Source: Oscillospiraceae bacterium
Lineage (GTDB): Bacteria > Bacillota_A > Clostridia > Oscillospirales > Oscillospiraceae
NCBI GenBank assembly: GCA_902795095.1
Contig: CADBKB010000120.1
Location: forward strand, 1 to 7,874
Length of the DNA stretch: 7,874 bases
Direction: 5' to 3'
Shown here piece by piece: positions 1 through 6,586 of the stretch. Numbering within the stretch: the first letter of the stretch is position 1; every line of letters begins with the position of its first letter. The notes below the pieces were generated by a model. It saw nothing but the letters and a program-made list of their open reading frames with translations. It did no database searches and was not told the origin of the DNA. A program made the translations under genes and the position numbers.

Positions 1-158
1 CAGGCATGCATCTCATCCGTGGGATCGTTGGTGGTATAAGGCACGATGGTGTTGTCAAAATCCAGCATCAGCAGGCGCACGCCTTCGGATGCCAGGCGGG
101 CGGGATCGATCGCGGTGAGCGCCGGATAGATGTGGCGCGGCAAAAAGGACAAGGGCAT
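1..158 (-). CDS. YqeG-family HAD-type phosphatase, N-terminal part (gene runs off the left edge)
   Basis: Only the first 52 residues are present. After a short lead-in resembling YqeG proteins (LPRHIYPAL, residues 6-14), the sequence LLMLDFDNTIVPY (29-41) holds HAD motif I, DxDxT, with nucleophile Asp33 and general acid/base Asp35. The lead-in plus LDxDNT pattern is typical of the YqeG HAD-IIIA family of Firmicutes, cytosolic phosphatases of poorly defined substrate. The ATG at 158 is supported by a GGAGG Shine-Dalgarno 9 nt upstream and a sigma-A-type promoter at 195-223. The rest of the HAD core lies outside the window, so intactness cannot be judged. Family assignment is fairly secure; biochemical role is not. 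Confidence 0.82.
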   Translation of the reverse strand, partial: MPLSFLPRHIYPALTAIDPARLASEGVRLLMLDFDNTIVPYTTNDPTDEMHA

Positions 159-194
159 AGCAGATTGCCTCCGTGCATAAGAGTGACTGAAGCT

Positions 195-223
195 ATTATA
201 CAAAACAGGAGGCCGTTTGTCCA
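195..223 (-). promoter_or_regulatory. Sigma-A-type promoter for the yqeG-like gene
   Basis: Read on the minus strand, TGGACA (218-223) is followed after exactly 17 bp by a perfect TATAAT (195-200). Transcription would begin near 188, giving a leader of about 30 nt before the ATG at 158. The -35 hexamer covers the first base of the start codon of the divergent gene at 223, and the spacer covers that gene's ribosome-binding site. Confidence 0.7.
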
Positions 224-882
224 TGTCTTTGCCGGTATATTTTGTCAGCCCGGAGCGGATGGCCGGCACGAAGGGACGCTTCGCCGCCTGCGGCTGGCAC
301 TGTACGCCGGACGGCGCGCTGGCCGCGCCGGCACAGCACGCATCCGCCGACGCCCTCGTCTTTGACGACCGCGTGCCCCTGCCCTCGGAGCCGGACGGGC
401 TGATCGCGCCGATCCTGGACGAGGCGAAGCGCCTCGGCGCGGCGGCGATCGTGCTGGACTTTGAGCGGCCTCCCTCCCCCGCTGCCCGCGCCCTGGCGCA
501 GGCCCTTGCCGAGGACTTCCCCACCGCCGCGCCGGAGGCCTGCTGCGCCGGGCGCTGCACGCCCATCGCGTGCTATTGCCCTTCGCGTCAGACGTTCCCC
601 GAATTCCTGGCCCGGGCCCGGGGCTGGATCGAGCTGAGGCCCATCCGGGAAACCGTGCGCTATCCCCTGGAGCCTCCGGCGGAGATCCGCGCCGGGCAGG
701 CGTATTTCTCTGAGCTCCTTCAGTGCAGCTATCGGGCGGAACAGCGCGCCGACGGTCTGGTTTTAGAGCTGTTTGACACGCCGGAGTCATTTCGCGGCAG
801 ATTCGCCCTGATCAAAGACCGGTTCATCGCCGCCATCGGCGTCCGGCGAGAACTGGAAGCGTTTGGTCTGGGCGATTCATAA
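223..882 (+). CDS. Conserved-looking hypothetical protein, 219 residues
   Basis: I do not recognise this protein. An AGGAGG Shine-Dalgarno at 207-212 sits 10 nt before the ATG at 223, so ATG is preferred over an in-frame TTG at 217 that would lie only 4 nt from it. No signal peptide or membrane segment is visible, so it is probably cytosolic. The N-terminal MSLPVYFVSPER and the central GAAAIVLDFERP (72-83) look like beta strands of a TIM-barrel-type alpha/beta protein, with adjacent acidic residues Asp79 and Glu81. A cysteine-rich stretch follows (Cys107, Cys108, Cys112, Cys117, Cys119). The fold suggestion is weak inference. It is divergent from the yqeG-like gene and ends just before a terminator hairpin. 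Codon use is GC-rich like its neighbours, which supports a real gene. Confidence 0.72.
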   Translation: MSLPVYFVSPERMAGTKGRFAACGWHCTPDGALAAPAQHASADALVFDDRVPLPSEPDGLIAPILDEAKRLGAAAIVLDFERPPSPAARALAQALAEDFPTAAPEACCAGRCTPIACYCPSRQTFPEFLARARGWIELRPIRETVRYPLEPPAEIRAGQAYFSELLQCSYRAEQRADGLVLELFDTPESFRGRFALIKDRFIAAIGVRRELEAFGLGDS

Positions 883-883
883 T

Positions 884-915
884 AAAAAAGCGGGAGCCGA
901 CCGCGGTCAGCTCCC
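884..915 (-). terminator. Intrinsic terminator of the minus-strand envelope genes
   Basis: GGGAGC (892-897) pairs with GCTCCC (910-915). The stem continues past one C-A mismatch with GAC/GTC around a CGCG loop. On the minus strand it is followed at once by six T residues (889-884), the classic intrinsic form, ending the transcript whose last stop codon is at 929. On the plus strand the T-run after the hairpin is poor, so termination of the 223-882 gene here is possible but weaker. Confidence 0.75.
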
Positions 916-928
916 AAAGCGTTTTGTA

Positions 929-2257
929 TCACTTTGTCTTCCGGTACGATTCTATGATCTGTCTGGCCGCCTGGGCCAGGACGCCGTCCTGCTTCCGGGC
1001 GGACTGTGCGACCTGCTCTGTGATCCCGCAGCGGGTGCAGCGATATTCGCCCGGCACATCGGACGGCTGGAATTCGTGGCCCGCCGGGGGCGCCAGAACG
1101 GTTTTGCGCTTTCTGCCGCAAAGCTCGCACTCCTCCACACGGTAGGCGGGCTCCGTGCAGCTCGCGGGGATTTCGTCCGCGGCGCGGAAGCGATGATCGC
1201 AGTCGGACATACCCTCAGTCAGCTCGCTGCGCGCCAGCTCCAGCTGGGCGCTGGCGCCGTTGCCGGCGGCGTCGGAGGCCGTCACCGTCACATAAAACCG
1301 CTTTGCCATGGGATTGAACCGGGCAACGTCCACGGCCAGCACCCAGGTCGTTCCCTGGTACTTGGCATAAGCGGCCCACTCGATGGCGTCGGCGGCGTCG
1401 GTGCCGATCTGCACCCGGCAGTCGGTGACCTTCTTATTGTCCCTGGCGCTCACCTCCACCTGGAAGCGTTCCGCGTCCAGGCCCACCAGCCGCGCGCCGG
1501 TGATCCGGGGCGGCTCGATATCCACCTGAATGGGCGGCGGCGCCGTCAGGGTGCCGGCGGGTCCGATCCACTCCAGATGATTCCAGTCCAGGCTGGCACA
1601 GTATTCATAGGTCCAGTTGCGGCGGCTGAGATAATTCTGCGTCACCTGCACCAGAGCGCCGTGGAATTCGTCCACGGTGTCAATGCTGGTCTTCCCCAGC
1701 ACCGCCTTGACCCGGCTGACGAGGTTCGCCGCGCCGCCGGGACCGTACTGGTTCTCGATGTCGCAATAATAGACCATGGCCTCGGCGGTACGGATATCAT
1801 AGCCCCGGGCATGGGAAATATAGACGGAAATATCCTTGCGCGCCATGGCGTCCTGAATGCGCACGGAGGCCGCGCCGCCCAGGAGCCGGCTAAACAGGGC
1901 CCCCTCCTCAGCGCTCAAAACGCGGCTGTTCCAGGCGTCCTGTCCGGCGCCCGTGATCTCCAGAAAGAGCCCCTCGCCCAGGACCGCCAGGGCATTGGCG
2001 GAATCCTGCGCGCAGAGCTCCTTCATCAGCTCCAGCGCCCGGGCCCCGTGCCACTGGAGCTTGCCCAGGGACAGAGCGCCGTTGTCATTGCGGTTGACCG
2101 AGTCGTAGGTGCCCTCCCGGCAGCGGAAAACCACCAGCACAGCACGGATCACATCGTCATCCGTGACCGTGGCTGCACGAGCGCTGATTGGCGTCAGTAC
2201 GCCCAGTATCAGGCAAGCGGCCAGCACAGCGGATGCAATTCGAAGTCGTTTTCGCAT
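929..2257 (-). CDS. Secreted lysozyme-like protein with Ig-like domain and C-terminal cysteine-pair modules, 442 residues
   Basis: Residues 1-28 form a Sec signal peptide (basic start, hydrophobic core 8-22, ARA cleavage site at 26-28), so the protein is exported. Residues about 34-225 begin with REGTYDSVNRNDNGALSLG (47-65), then KLQWHG. This pattern recalls phage and clostridial lysozyme/chitosanase-like peptidoglycan-cleaving domains; Glu48 is the obvious candidate acid, which is inference. Residues about 250-342 look like an extracellular Ig-like module resembling the GBS Bsp-like repeat (VEVSARDNKKV, then VTASDAAGNGA). Residues 353-411 hold paired cysteines (Cys353; Cys367; Cys377/Cys380; Cys407/Cys410) in the H-F, GHEF and YRCTRCG setting common in clostridial surface proteins. 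GGAGG lies 6 nt before the ATG. It is last of the minus-strand gene set, 15 nt after its neighbour. Export is secure; muramidase activity is not proven. Confidence 0.8.
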   Translation of the reverse strand: MRKRLRIASAVLAACLILGVLTPISARAATVTDDDVIRAVLVVFRCREGTYDSVNRNDNGALSLGKLQWHGARALELMKELCAQDSANALAVLGEGLFLEITGAGQDAWNSRVLSAEEGALFSRLLGGAASVRIQDAMARKDISVYISHARGYDIRTAEAMVYYCDIENQYGPGGAANLVSRVKAVLGKTSIDTVDEFHGALVQVTQNYLSRRNWTYEYCASLDWNHLEWIGPAGTLTAPPPIQVDIEPPRITGARLVGLDAERFQVEVSARDNKKVTDCRVQIGTDAADAIEWAAYAKYQGTTWVLAVDVARFNPMAKRFYVTVTASDAAGNGASAQLELARSELTEGMSDCDHRFRAADEIPASCTEPAYRVEECELCGRKRKTVLAPPAGHEFQPSDVPGEYRCTRCGITEQVAQSARKQDGVLAQAARQIIESYRKTK

Positions 2258-2272
2258 TTCATTCCTCCGGGA

Positions 2273-3718
2273 TCAGGAAAGCGGGGCGGTTTCATAGCCG
2301 GTGATTCCCTTCTGCGTCATCCATTTCGCCTTGGCCTCCATCAGCGCGTCAAGGGTCTCGTTCCTCTCGCGCCCCATCGCCAGCAGTTCCTTTTGTAAAT
2401 AATACAGATCATTGTAGGTCAGATAGGGATAGTCCTGCAGGCCATAGCTTCCATCCGCCATGCGGGCATACTCCAGGTTGAAATCCTCCATGATCCAATC
2501 CTGCCGTGTGTCCTCGATGGCAAGAAGCATTCGATCCGCAAGCCGTACCAGCTCCGGGCGCGAGAGCAGGTCGCCAAACCGGTACAGGACGAGGATCTCC
2601 TCCAGCTGGTGGTTGAGCGCGCAATGCACCGCGGAGGTGGAGCGGTTGTAGTCCCACACCAGCCAGCCGCCGCCGGCGGTCTCATAGTGATGCGCCCGGG
2701 CAAACTCGAGATAAAAGTCAAAATACCGATTGACAACGTTCTCGAATCCGCCGTAGCGCTTCATGTACTCATGGAAAATGATCATCAGATCAGAATTGAA
2801 GCGAGTATCATAGTAACCCGCCGGGATGCCATAATCCTCCTGCAGCCAGGTGCTTGCCGACATGGAAGGAAAATAGCCTTCCTCATTCTGCTGCAGGCGC
2901 ATGGTATCCAGGAGTGCGGGCATCAGATCCCAGGCACACCGGACGATTTCCACCTGCCAGGAGATACTCCTGACAAAATAGGCGGCGACGCTGCGGTAGA
3001 GCACGCCGGGACCGGTGGGTACATAGGTCTCCGGCGCCGGAAAATAATAGCCGTCGTAGCACCAGCGGCCGTCGCCGTCGCGGCAATAGTTGGCCCATCG
3101 CTGCATCGCGGCATCGTCCGAGGCGTCGAGCAGATTTTCTTCGGACGAGACAACCGTATAATCTCCCACGTCCCCGGGGGCAAGCGCCGGGCTGAACACC
3201 CGCAGCCGCCATCCCAGAAGCGTTTTTTGAATGGTAAAATATCCCTTGCTGCCGGTTTCACGCAGGCTGCAGTTTTCCAGCGGAGTGAAGCCGACGGGAA
3301 GCTGGATATAATAATCCCGCCCGTCTGCGTCGATATAGGCGCAGGAGGTACCGACCTCCATCTGATCCAGGGGCGCTGAGCTCCAGCCGCCGCTCTGGGC
3401 GTCATAATACCACACCGTCCCGGAATCGCTCCGGAAGGTCTCAGTGTAGACCTGATGGTAGGACACTGCGCCCTTTGCCGCCTCGACTCTGCCGAAGAGC
3501 ACGCTGTCCCCATTGTCCAGGGTGCTGATGCGCTCCTGCCGGAGAAGACCGCCCAAAAGCGAGCGGCTGCGATATTCCGTGATCTGCGCATGCGGCACGC
3601 TGCGTGTATCTCCCTGCTGCCTTGGCAGAAATGCCCGGCGCGCCGGGCGCACCGACGCCAAAACAAGCAGCGCAGCGCACGCAGATATCACAACGGCGAT
3701 AAGGCGTTTGCGTTTCAA
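2273..3718 (-). CDS. Membrane-anchored exported protein with helical-toroid-like C-terminal domain, 481 residues
   Basis: The preferred start is TTG at 3718, giving MKRKRLIAVVIS. An AAGGGG Shine-Dalgarno lies 8 nt upstream, and an uncleaved-looking membrane anchor (about 6-23) follows three basic residues. The upstream in-frame ATG at 3868 would run into the preceding gene and lacks this logic. Residues 40-195 look beta-rich. Residues about 236-450 are regularly helical with aromatic and acidic motifs (YYDTRFNSDL at 302-311, HCALNHQLEEILVLYRFGD at 365-383, DYPYLTYNDLYYLQ at 429-442). This recalls alpha/alpha-toroid carbohydrate-active proteins such as the C-terminal domain of D-glucuronyl C5-epimerases, but the match is by feel only. 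The domain would face outside the cell. It sits 74 nt after the broken dehydrogenase and 15 nt before the lysozyme-like gene, so a joint role at the wall or a surface glycan is likely. No catalytic residues are assigned. Confidence 0.75.
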   Translation of the reverse strand: MKRKRLIAVVISACAALLVLASVRPARRAFLPRQQGDTRSVPHAQITEYRSRSLLGGLLRQERISTLDNGDSVLFGRVEAAKGAVSYHQVYTETFRSDSGTVWYYDAQSGGWSSAPLDQMEVGTSCAYIDADGRDYYIQLPVGFTPLENCSLRETGSKGYFTIQKTLLGWRLRVFSPALAPGDVGDYTVVSSEENLLDASDDAAMQRWANYCRDGDGRWCYDGYYFPAPETYVPTGPGVLYRSVAAYFVRSISWQVEIVRCAWDLMPALLDTMRLQQNEEGYFPSMSASTWLQEDYGIPAGYYDTRFNSDLMIIFHEYMKRYGGFENVVNRYFDFYLEFARAHHYETAGGGWLVWDYNRSTSAVHCALNHQLEEILVLYRFGDLLSRPELVRLADRMLLAIEDTRQDWIMEDFNLEYARMADGSYGLQDYPYLTYNDLYYLQKELLAMGRERNETLDALMEAKAKWMTQKGITGYETAPLS

Positions 3719-3792
3719 CTGGGTCACCCCTTCTGCGATGGAATCATTCCGGCCGGTGCACGTGCGAACGCCGGAGCGTTGGCTGCCAAGCG

Positions 3793-4555
3793 CTATTTCG
3801 CATACAGCATGCCGACGATCCGGTTGGACAGCCGGCGGGGCAGGAGCTTTGCCAGCACGGCAAAGCATTTGTAGGAAAAGCCCATGGCCACCAGGGGCCG
3901 GGAATTGCGCTTTAAGGCGTATTTTGCGACGAACCGCCCAGCATACTCCGGGGTCATGCCGCCGCGCTCGTCGCGCTCCATGCCGGCGACGCTGCGGGCG
4001 ATGCGTCCGGCGTAGACGTCGTCGCCGAGCTCGGATTTCTCCCGGGCGTCGGTGAAGCCCGTGGCGATATCGCCGGGCAGAATGGCGCAGACGGTGATGC
4101 CAAAGGGCCGCACCTCATTGGCCAGGGCTCACGGAGTACCAGAGCTGGAACGGGATGGGCAAAATGCCCGCGATGGAGCTCAGACAGACGATCCGGCCGC
4201 GCCCCTGCTTTCGCATCTGGGGCAGCACGGCGCGGGTGACGTTGTCCATGCCGAAGAGGTTGACCTCCATCTGGCGGTGGGCGTCGGCGCTGCGGGTGGT
4301 CTCCGCCGCGCCGGAGATGCCGAAGCCGGCATTGTTCACAAGAATGTCGATCCGGCCCTCGGCGCCGAGGACCTGCCCGATGGCCGAGAGCACCTGGCGC
4401 TCGTCGGTGACGTCCGCGGTGAGATGGACGACGCCCGCCTGGGGGATGTCCCGGCGGCTGAGCTCATAGACCCGGCAGCCGGCGTCCGCCAGCGACCGGG
4501 CCGTGCAGCGGCCGATGCCGCCGGAGCCTCCGGTGACGACGCAGACCTCAGCCAT
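3793..4555 (-). pseudogene. Short-chain dehydrogenase/reductase disrupted by a frameshifting deletion at the active site
   Basis: Two adjacent reading frames together make one classical SDR. The first (4555-4115, 146 codons) has the NAD(P)-binding TGGSGGIG (8-15), NNAG (74-77), catalytic Ser127 and Tyr140 in WYSVS, then runs into the wrong frame and stops. The second frame resumes at ALANEVRPFGITV (from about 4128) with the family's PGxxxT motif (LPGDIATGFT), and ends in a hydrophobic/basic tail. About 29 bases are missing near 4127-4129, including the catalytic Lys of YxxxK. Restoring them gives about 263 residues, a normal SDR length. The start ATG overlaps the preceding synthase gene by 8 nt and lacks its own Shine-Dalgarno, implying translational coupling. 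With that partner, the likely original role was reduction of a 3-keto product (3-ketosphinganine-reductase-like); this is inference. A sequencing or assembly error cannot be excluded. Confidence 0.82.
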
Positions 4556-5723
4556 TGCCGATGATCGAACCGATGATCTCCACCGCCTCGTCGATCAGCG
4601 GCTTGGTGAGCGACGCCATGTAGCTGGTGCGCAGCAGGCAGGCGTTGGGCGCCGTGGCGGGCGGCAGAACGGGATTGACGTACACGCCCGCATCGTAGAG
4701 CTCCTTGGCCTTGCGCAGGGTGTTTTCGGTCTCATATGTATAGATGGGCACGATGGGCGTGATGGCCTCGATGATGGGCACATTCTTTGCCTTCAGCCCC
4801 TCTCTGGCATAGGCAGCCAGATCCAGCAGATGCTGGGGCAGCTCCGGATGGGCCTTCAGATGCCGCAGAGCGGCCAGGGCCACCGCGCAGGCGGAGGGCG
4901 GGATCGACGCCGAGAAGATGAACGGGCGGGAGGAATGGCGCACAAAGTCGCAGACCTTCTCCGACGCCGCCATGAAGCCGCCGAGGCTGGCCAGAGACTT
5001 GGAGAAGGTGCCCATGATGACGTCCACCTCATCCTCCAGGCCGAAGTAGCTGGCCGTACCGCGGCCGCCCTCGCCGATGACGCCCAGGCCGTGGGCGTCG
5101 TCCACCATGACGCGGGCGCCGTACTTCTTGGACAGGCGCACGATCTCGGGCAGATTGGCAATGTCGCCGCTCATGGAGAACACGCCGTCGGTGACCACCA
5201 GGATGCCGGCGCCCTCCTCGCTGACGCGCTGGAGGATGGATTCCAGGCCGGCCATATCGTTGTGGTGATAGCGCAGCATCTTGCCGTAGCTGAGCTTGCA
5301 GCCGTCATAGATGCTGGCATGGTTCTCGCGGTCGCAGATCACATAGTCGCCGCGGGAGACCAGGGAGCTGATGATGCCGAGGTTCGACTGGAAGCCGGTG
5401 GAGAAGGTCACGGCGCCGTCCTTATGGACGAAATCCGCCAGCTCCGCCTCCAGCTCCAGGTGCATCTCCAGGGTACCGTTGAGGAAGCGGGATCCGGAGC
5501 AGCCGGTGCCGTAGCGCTCAAAGGCCTTGATGCCGGCCTCCACGATGGAGGGCTCCACCGTCAGGCCCAGGTAGTTGTTGGAGCCAAGCATGATGCGGCG
5601 CTTGCCCTCCATGAAAACCTCCACATCCTGCCGGGACTCCAGCGCGTGGAAGTAAGGATAGATCCCCTTGGCGCGATAGTCGTCTGCCAGGGTGAATTTC
5701 TCACATTTTTCAAATAGATCCAT
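4548..5723 (-). CDS. Serine-palmitoyltransferase-like alpha-oxoamine synthase (PLP-dependent), 391 residues
   Basis: This is a complete member of the alpha-oxoamine synthase family (8-amino-7-oxononanoate synthase, 2-amino-3-ketobutyrate CoA ligase, serine palmitoyltransferase), which condenses an amino acid with an acyl thioester with loss of CO2. Visible features are LGSNNYLGL (46-54), GTGCSGSRFLNGT (72-84), His135 in NHAS stacking on PLP, Asp208 and His211 in VDDAHGLGVIG, and the Schiff-base Lys242 in GTFSKSLASLGG. GIYPYF (20-25) near the N-terminus and the continuous GSRFLNGTLEMHLELE run resemble Bacteroides-type serine palmitoyltransferases more than biotin-pathway enzymes. No biotin genes are nearby, and an SDR follows with an 8-nt overlap, the partner expected for 3-ketosphinganine reduction. 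The ATG at 5723 has an AGAGG Shine-Dalgarno 6 nt upstream; an in-frame ATG at 5759 lacks one. Family certain; the amino-acid and acyl substrates are inferred and could also be cysteate or glycine. Confidence 0.9.
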   Translation of the reverse strand: MDLFEKCEKFTLADDYRAKGIYPYFHALESRQDVEVFMEGKRRIMLGSNNYLGLTVEPSIVEAGIKAFERYGTGCSGSRFLNGTLEMHLELEAELADFVHKDGAVTFSTGFQSNLGIISSLVSRGDYVICDRENHASIYDGCKLSYGKMLRYHHNDMAGLESILQRVSEEGAGILVVTDGVFSMSGDIANLPEIVRLSKKYGARVMVDDAHGLGVIGEGGRGTASYFGLEDEVDVIMGTFSKSLASLGGFMAASEKVCDFVRHSSRPFIFSASIPPSACAVALAALRHLKAHPELPQHLLDLAAYAREGLKAKNVPIIEAITPIVPIYTYETENTLRKAKELYDAGVYVNPVLPPATAPNACLLRTSYMASLTKPLIDEAVEIIGSIIGNG

Positions 5724-5758
5724 AGTATTCCTCTTTCTCAGACAGTGGCTTTCAAACA

Positions 5759-5773
5759 CGGCCGAACCGGCCG
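5759..5773 (-). repeat. Inverted repeat in the leader of the synthase gene
   Basis: CGGCCG (5759-5764) pairs with CGGCCG (5768-5773) around a 3-nt loop. It lies in the predicted 5' leader, between the transcription start near 5783 and the start codon at 5723. It could form an RNA hairpin or be a protein-binding palindrome. No T-run follows it, so it is not a terminator. Confidence 0.4.
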
Positions 5774-5789
5774 AAACGGCTCTTAGATA

Positions 5790-5817
5790 AGTATATCATG
5801 GGAATCGATTTTGTCAA
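5790..5817 (-). promoter_or_regulatory. Sigma-A-type promoter of the synthase/SDR/envelope gene set
   Basis: On the minus strand a perfect TTGACA (5817-5812) is followed after 16 bp by TATACT (5795-5790), five of six consensus bases. It precedes the synthase start codon by about 70 nt. No other convincing promoter or terminator is seen before the hairpin at 884-915, so it may drive all four genes. Confidence 0.8.
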
Positions 5818-5852
5818 GAAACACTATTTGTCCAAAAATGAACATATAGTCT

Positions 5853-5879
5853 AAACGCGCCGCGCGGAACGGCGCGTTT
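5853..5879. terminator. Hairpin terminator after the thioesterase gene
   Basis: AAACGCGCCG (5853-5862) and CGGCGCGTTT (5870-5879) are perfect 10-bp complements around a 7-nt loop, 3 bases beyond the thioesterase stop codon. The T-run is only three bases on either strand, so it is a modest intrinsic terminator, but the A/T-closed GC stem in this position fits one. It insulates the thioesterase operon from the next promoter. Confidence 0.65.
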
Positions 5880-5882
5880 GAT

Positions 5883-6584
5883 TCAGAAGGCGCAGGCGCG
5901 CAAATCAAAGGCAATCAGCCCGTCCGGCGTCAGCAGCCGCACATAGGCCTGCTTACCCTCCTGCCAGAGCAGTCTGGGCAGCGCCTGACCGGCAAAGCAC
6001 TCGTGGTGATAGTTGAGTTCCAGCGTTCGCACCGCGTACACCGGCTCCGGCAGAGATTCCAGCACCAGGGGCACATAGGCGGCATTGTTGATGTGGCCGT
6101 TGATATCCACGCTTTCATCCCCGGCGCGCAGAGGCGCGGCTTCGGCAAGCGCGCAGGGCGGCGCGAGCTTGCGGGGCTTCACATCCTTGACCGTCTCCGG
6201 CCGGGGCGAATTTGCCAGCTCCGCGACCTTGCTCATGCGGAACAGCGTGCGGCTGTTGATATCCACCAGCACCCAGGTCTGCACTGCCTGACCGATGCGA
6301 ACGCCATTTTGAATCAGATCAAAATCGCGGTAGATCACGCCCCCCGTCAGTCCGCGGTGCCAGGTGCGAACAGTCAGCGGCACATGTACATCCGGCTGGG
6401 CGTCAAGCTCCATCCAGGACCGGACGATCATCCAGACCACACCGTAGCGCTCCACCATGACAGGACGCGGGATCCCGAGCACCACGGTATGGGCCGCGGC
6501 GGTCTCTTCCATGGCATGCAGGAGCTGATAGATCACGGAAGGCTGCGGCTGCAGCGTCCAGTTCATTTCCAGGGTATCGCGCAT
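5883..6584 (-). CDS. Acyl-ACP thioesterase, 233 residues
   Basis: This cytosolic enzyme hydrolyses acyl-ACP to free fatty acid plus ACP, ending or diverting fatty-acid synthesis. The sequence shows the double hot-dog layout of the FatA/FatB-like family. The first half (about 8-120) includes RYGVVWMIVRSWMEL and the signature VQTWVLVDINSRTLFR (101-116). The second half (about 150-233) carries VDINGHINNAAYV with Asp160, Asn162 and His164, followed by LELNYHHECF with Glu195 and Cys196. These match the Asp-Asn-His-Glu catalytic network described for plant FatB. The start ATG at 6584 has AAGAGG 7 nt upstream; that site lies inside the end of the 47-residue zinc-ribbon gene, whose stop codon is 2 nt before this ATG, so the pair is translationally coupled. 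Length is normal for bacterial members. Acyl chain preference cannot be read from the sequence. It could supply or divert acyl chains relevant to the nearby synthase, but the two are separately transcribed. Confidence 0.9.
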   Translation of the reverse strand: MRDTLEMNWTLQPQPSVIYQLLHAMEETAAAHTVVLGIPRPVMVERYGVVWMIVRSWMELDAQPDVHVPLTVRTWHRGLTGGVIYRDFDLIQNGVRIGQAVQTWVLVDINSRTLFRMSKVAELANSPRPETVKDVKPRKLAPPCALAEAAPLRAGDESVDINGHINNAAYVPLVLESLPEPVYAVRTLELNYHHECFAGQALPRLLWQEGKQAYVRLLTPDGLIAFDLRACAF

Positions 6585-6586
6585 GC

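Noticed and set aside
165..199. Plus-strand TTGCCT and TATTAT as a promoter for the 223-882 gene
   Set aside because: The spacing is 23 bp, too long for sigma-A, and the transcription start would fall on the ribosome-binding site. The TATTAT is better explained as the complement of the minus-strand -10.
863..2398. Long plus-strand open frame of 511 codons
   Set aside because: It lies antisense over the signal-peptide-bearing lysozyme-like gene and the end of its neighbour, has low-complexity GC-rich composition and no family motif. It is a frame shadow in GC-rich DNA.
3767..3780. AACGC/GCGTT inverted repeat between the SDR and the anchored protein gene
   Set aside because: The 5-bp stem has no T-run in either direction, so I do not call a terminator that would split the gene set.
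3719..3868. Upstream ATG start adding 50 residues to the anchored helical protein
   Set aside because: The added residues are not signal-like, overlap the end of the SDR, and would bury the membrane anchor 55 residues inside. The TTG at 3718 has a well-spaced Shine-Dalgarno and puts the anchor at the N-terminus.
4503..5717. Long plus-strand open frame of 404 codons
   Set aside because: It is antisense to the synthase, whose active-site motifs are unmistakable. Its product is rich in His, Gly, Ala and Asp without domain structure.
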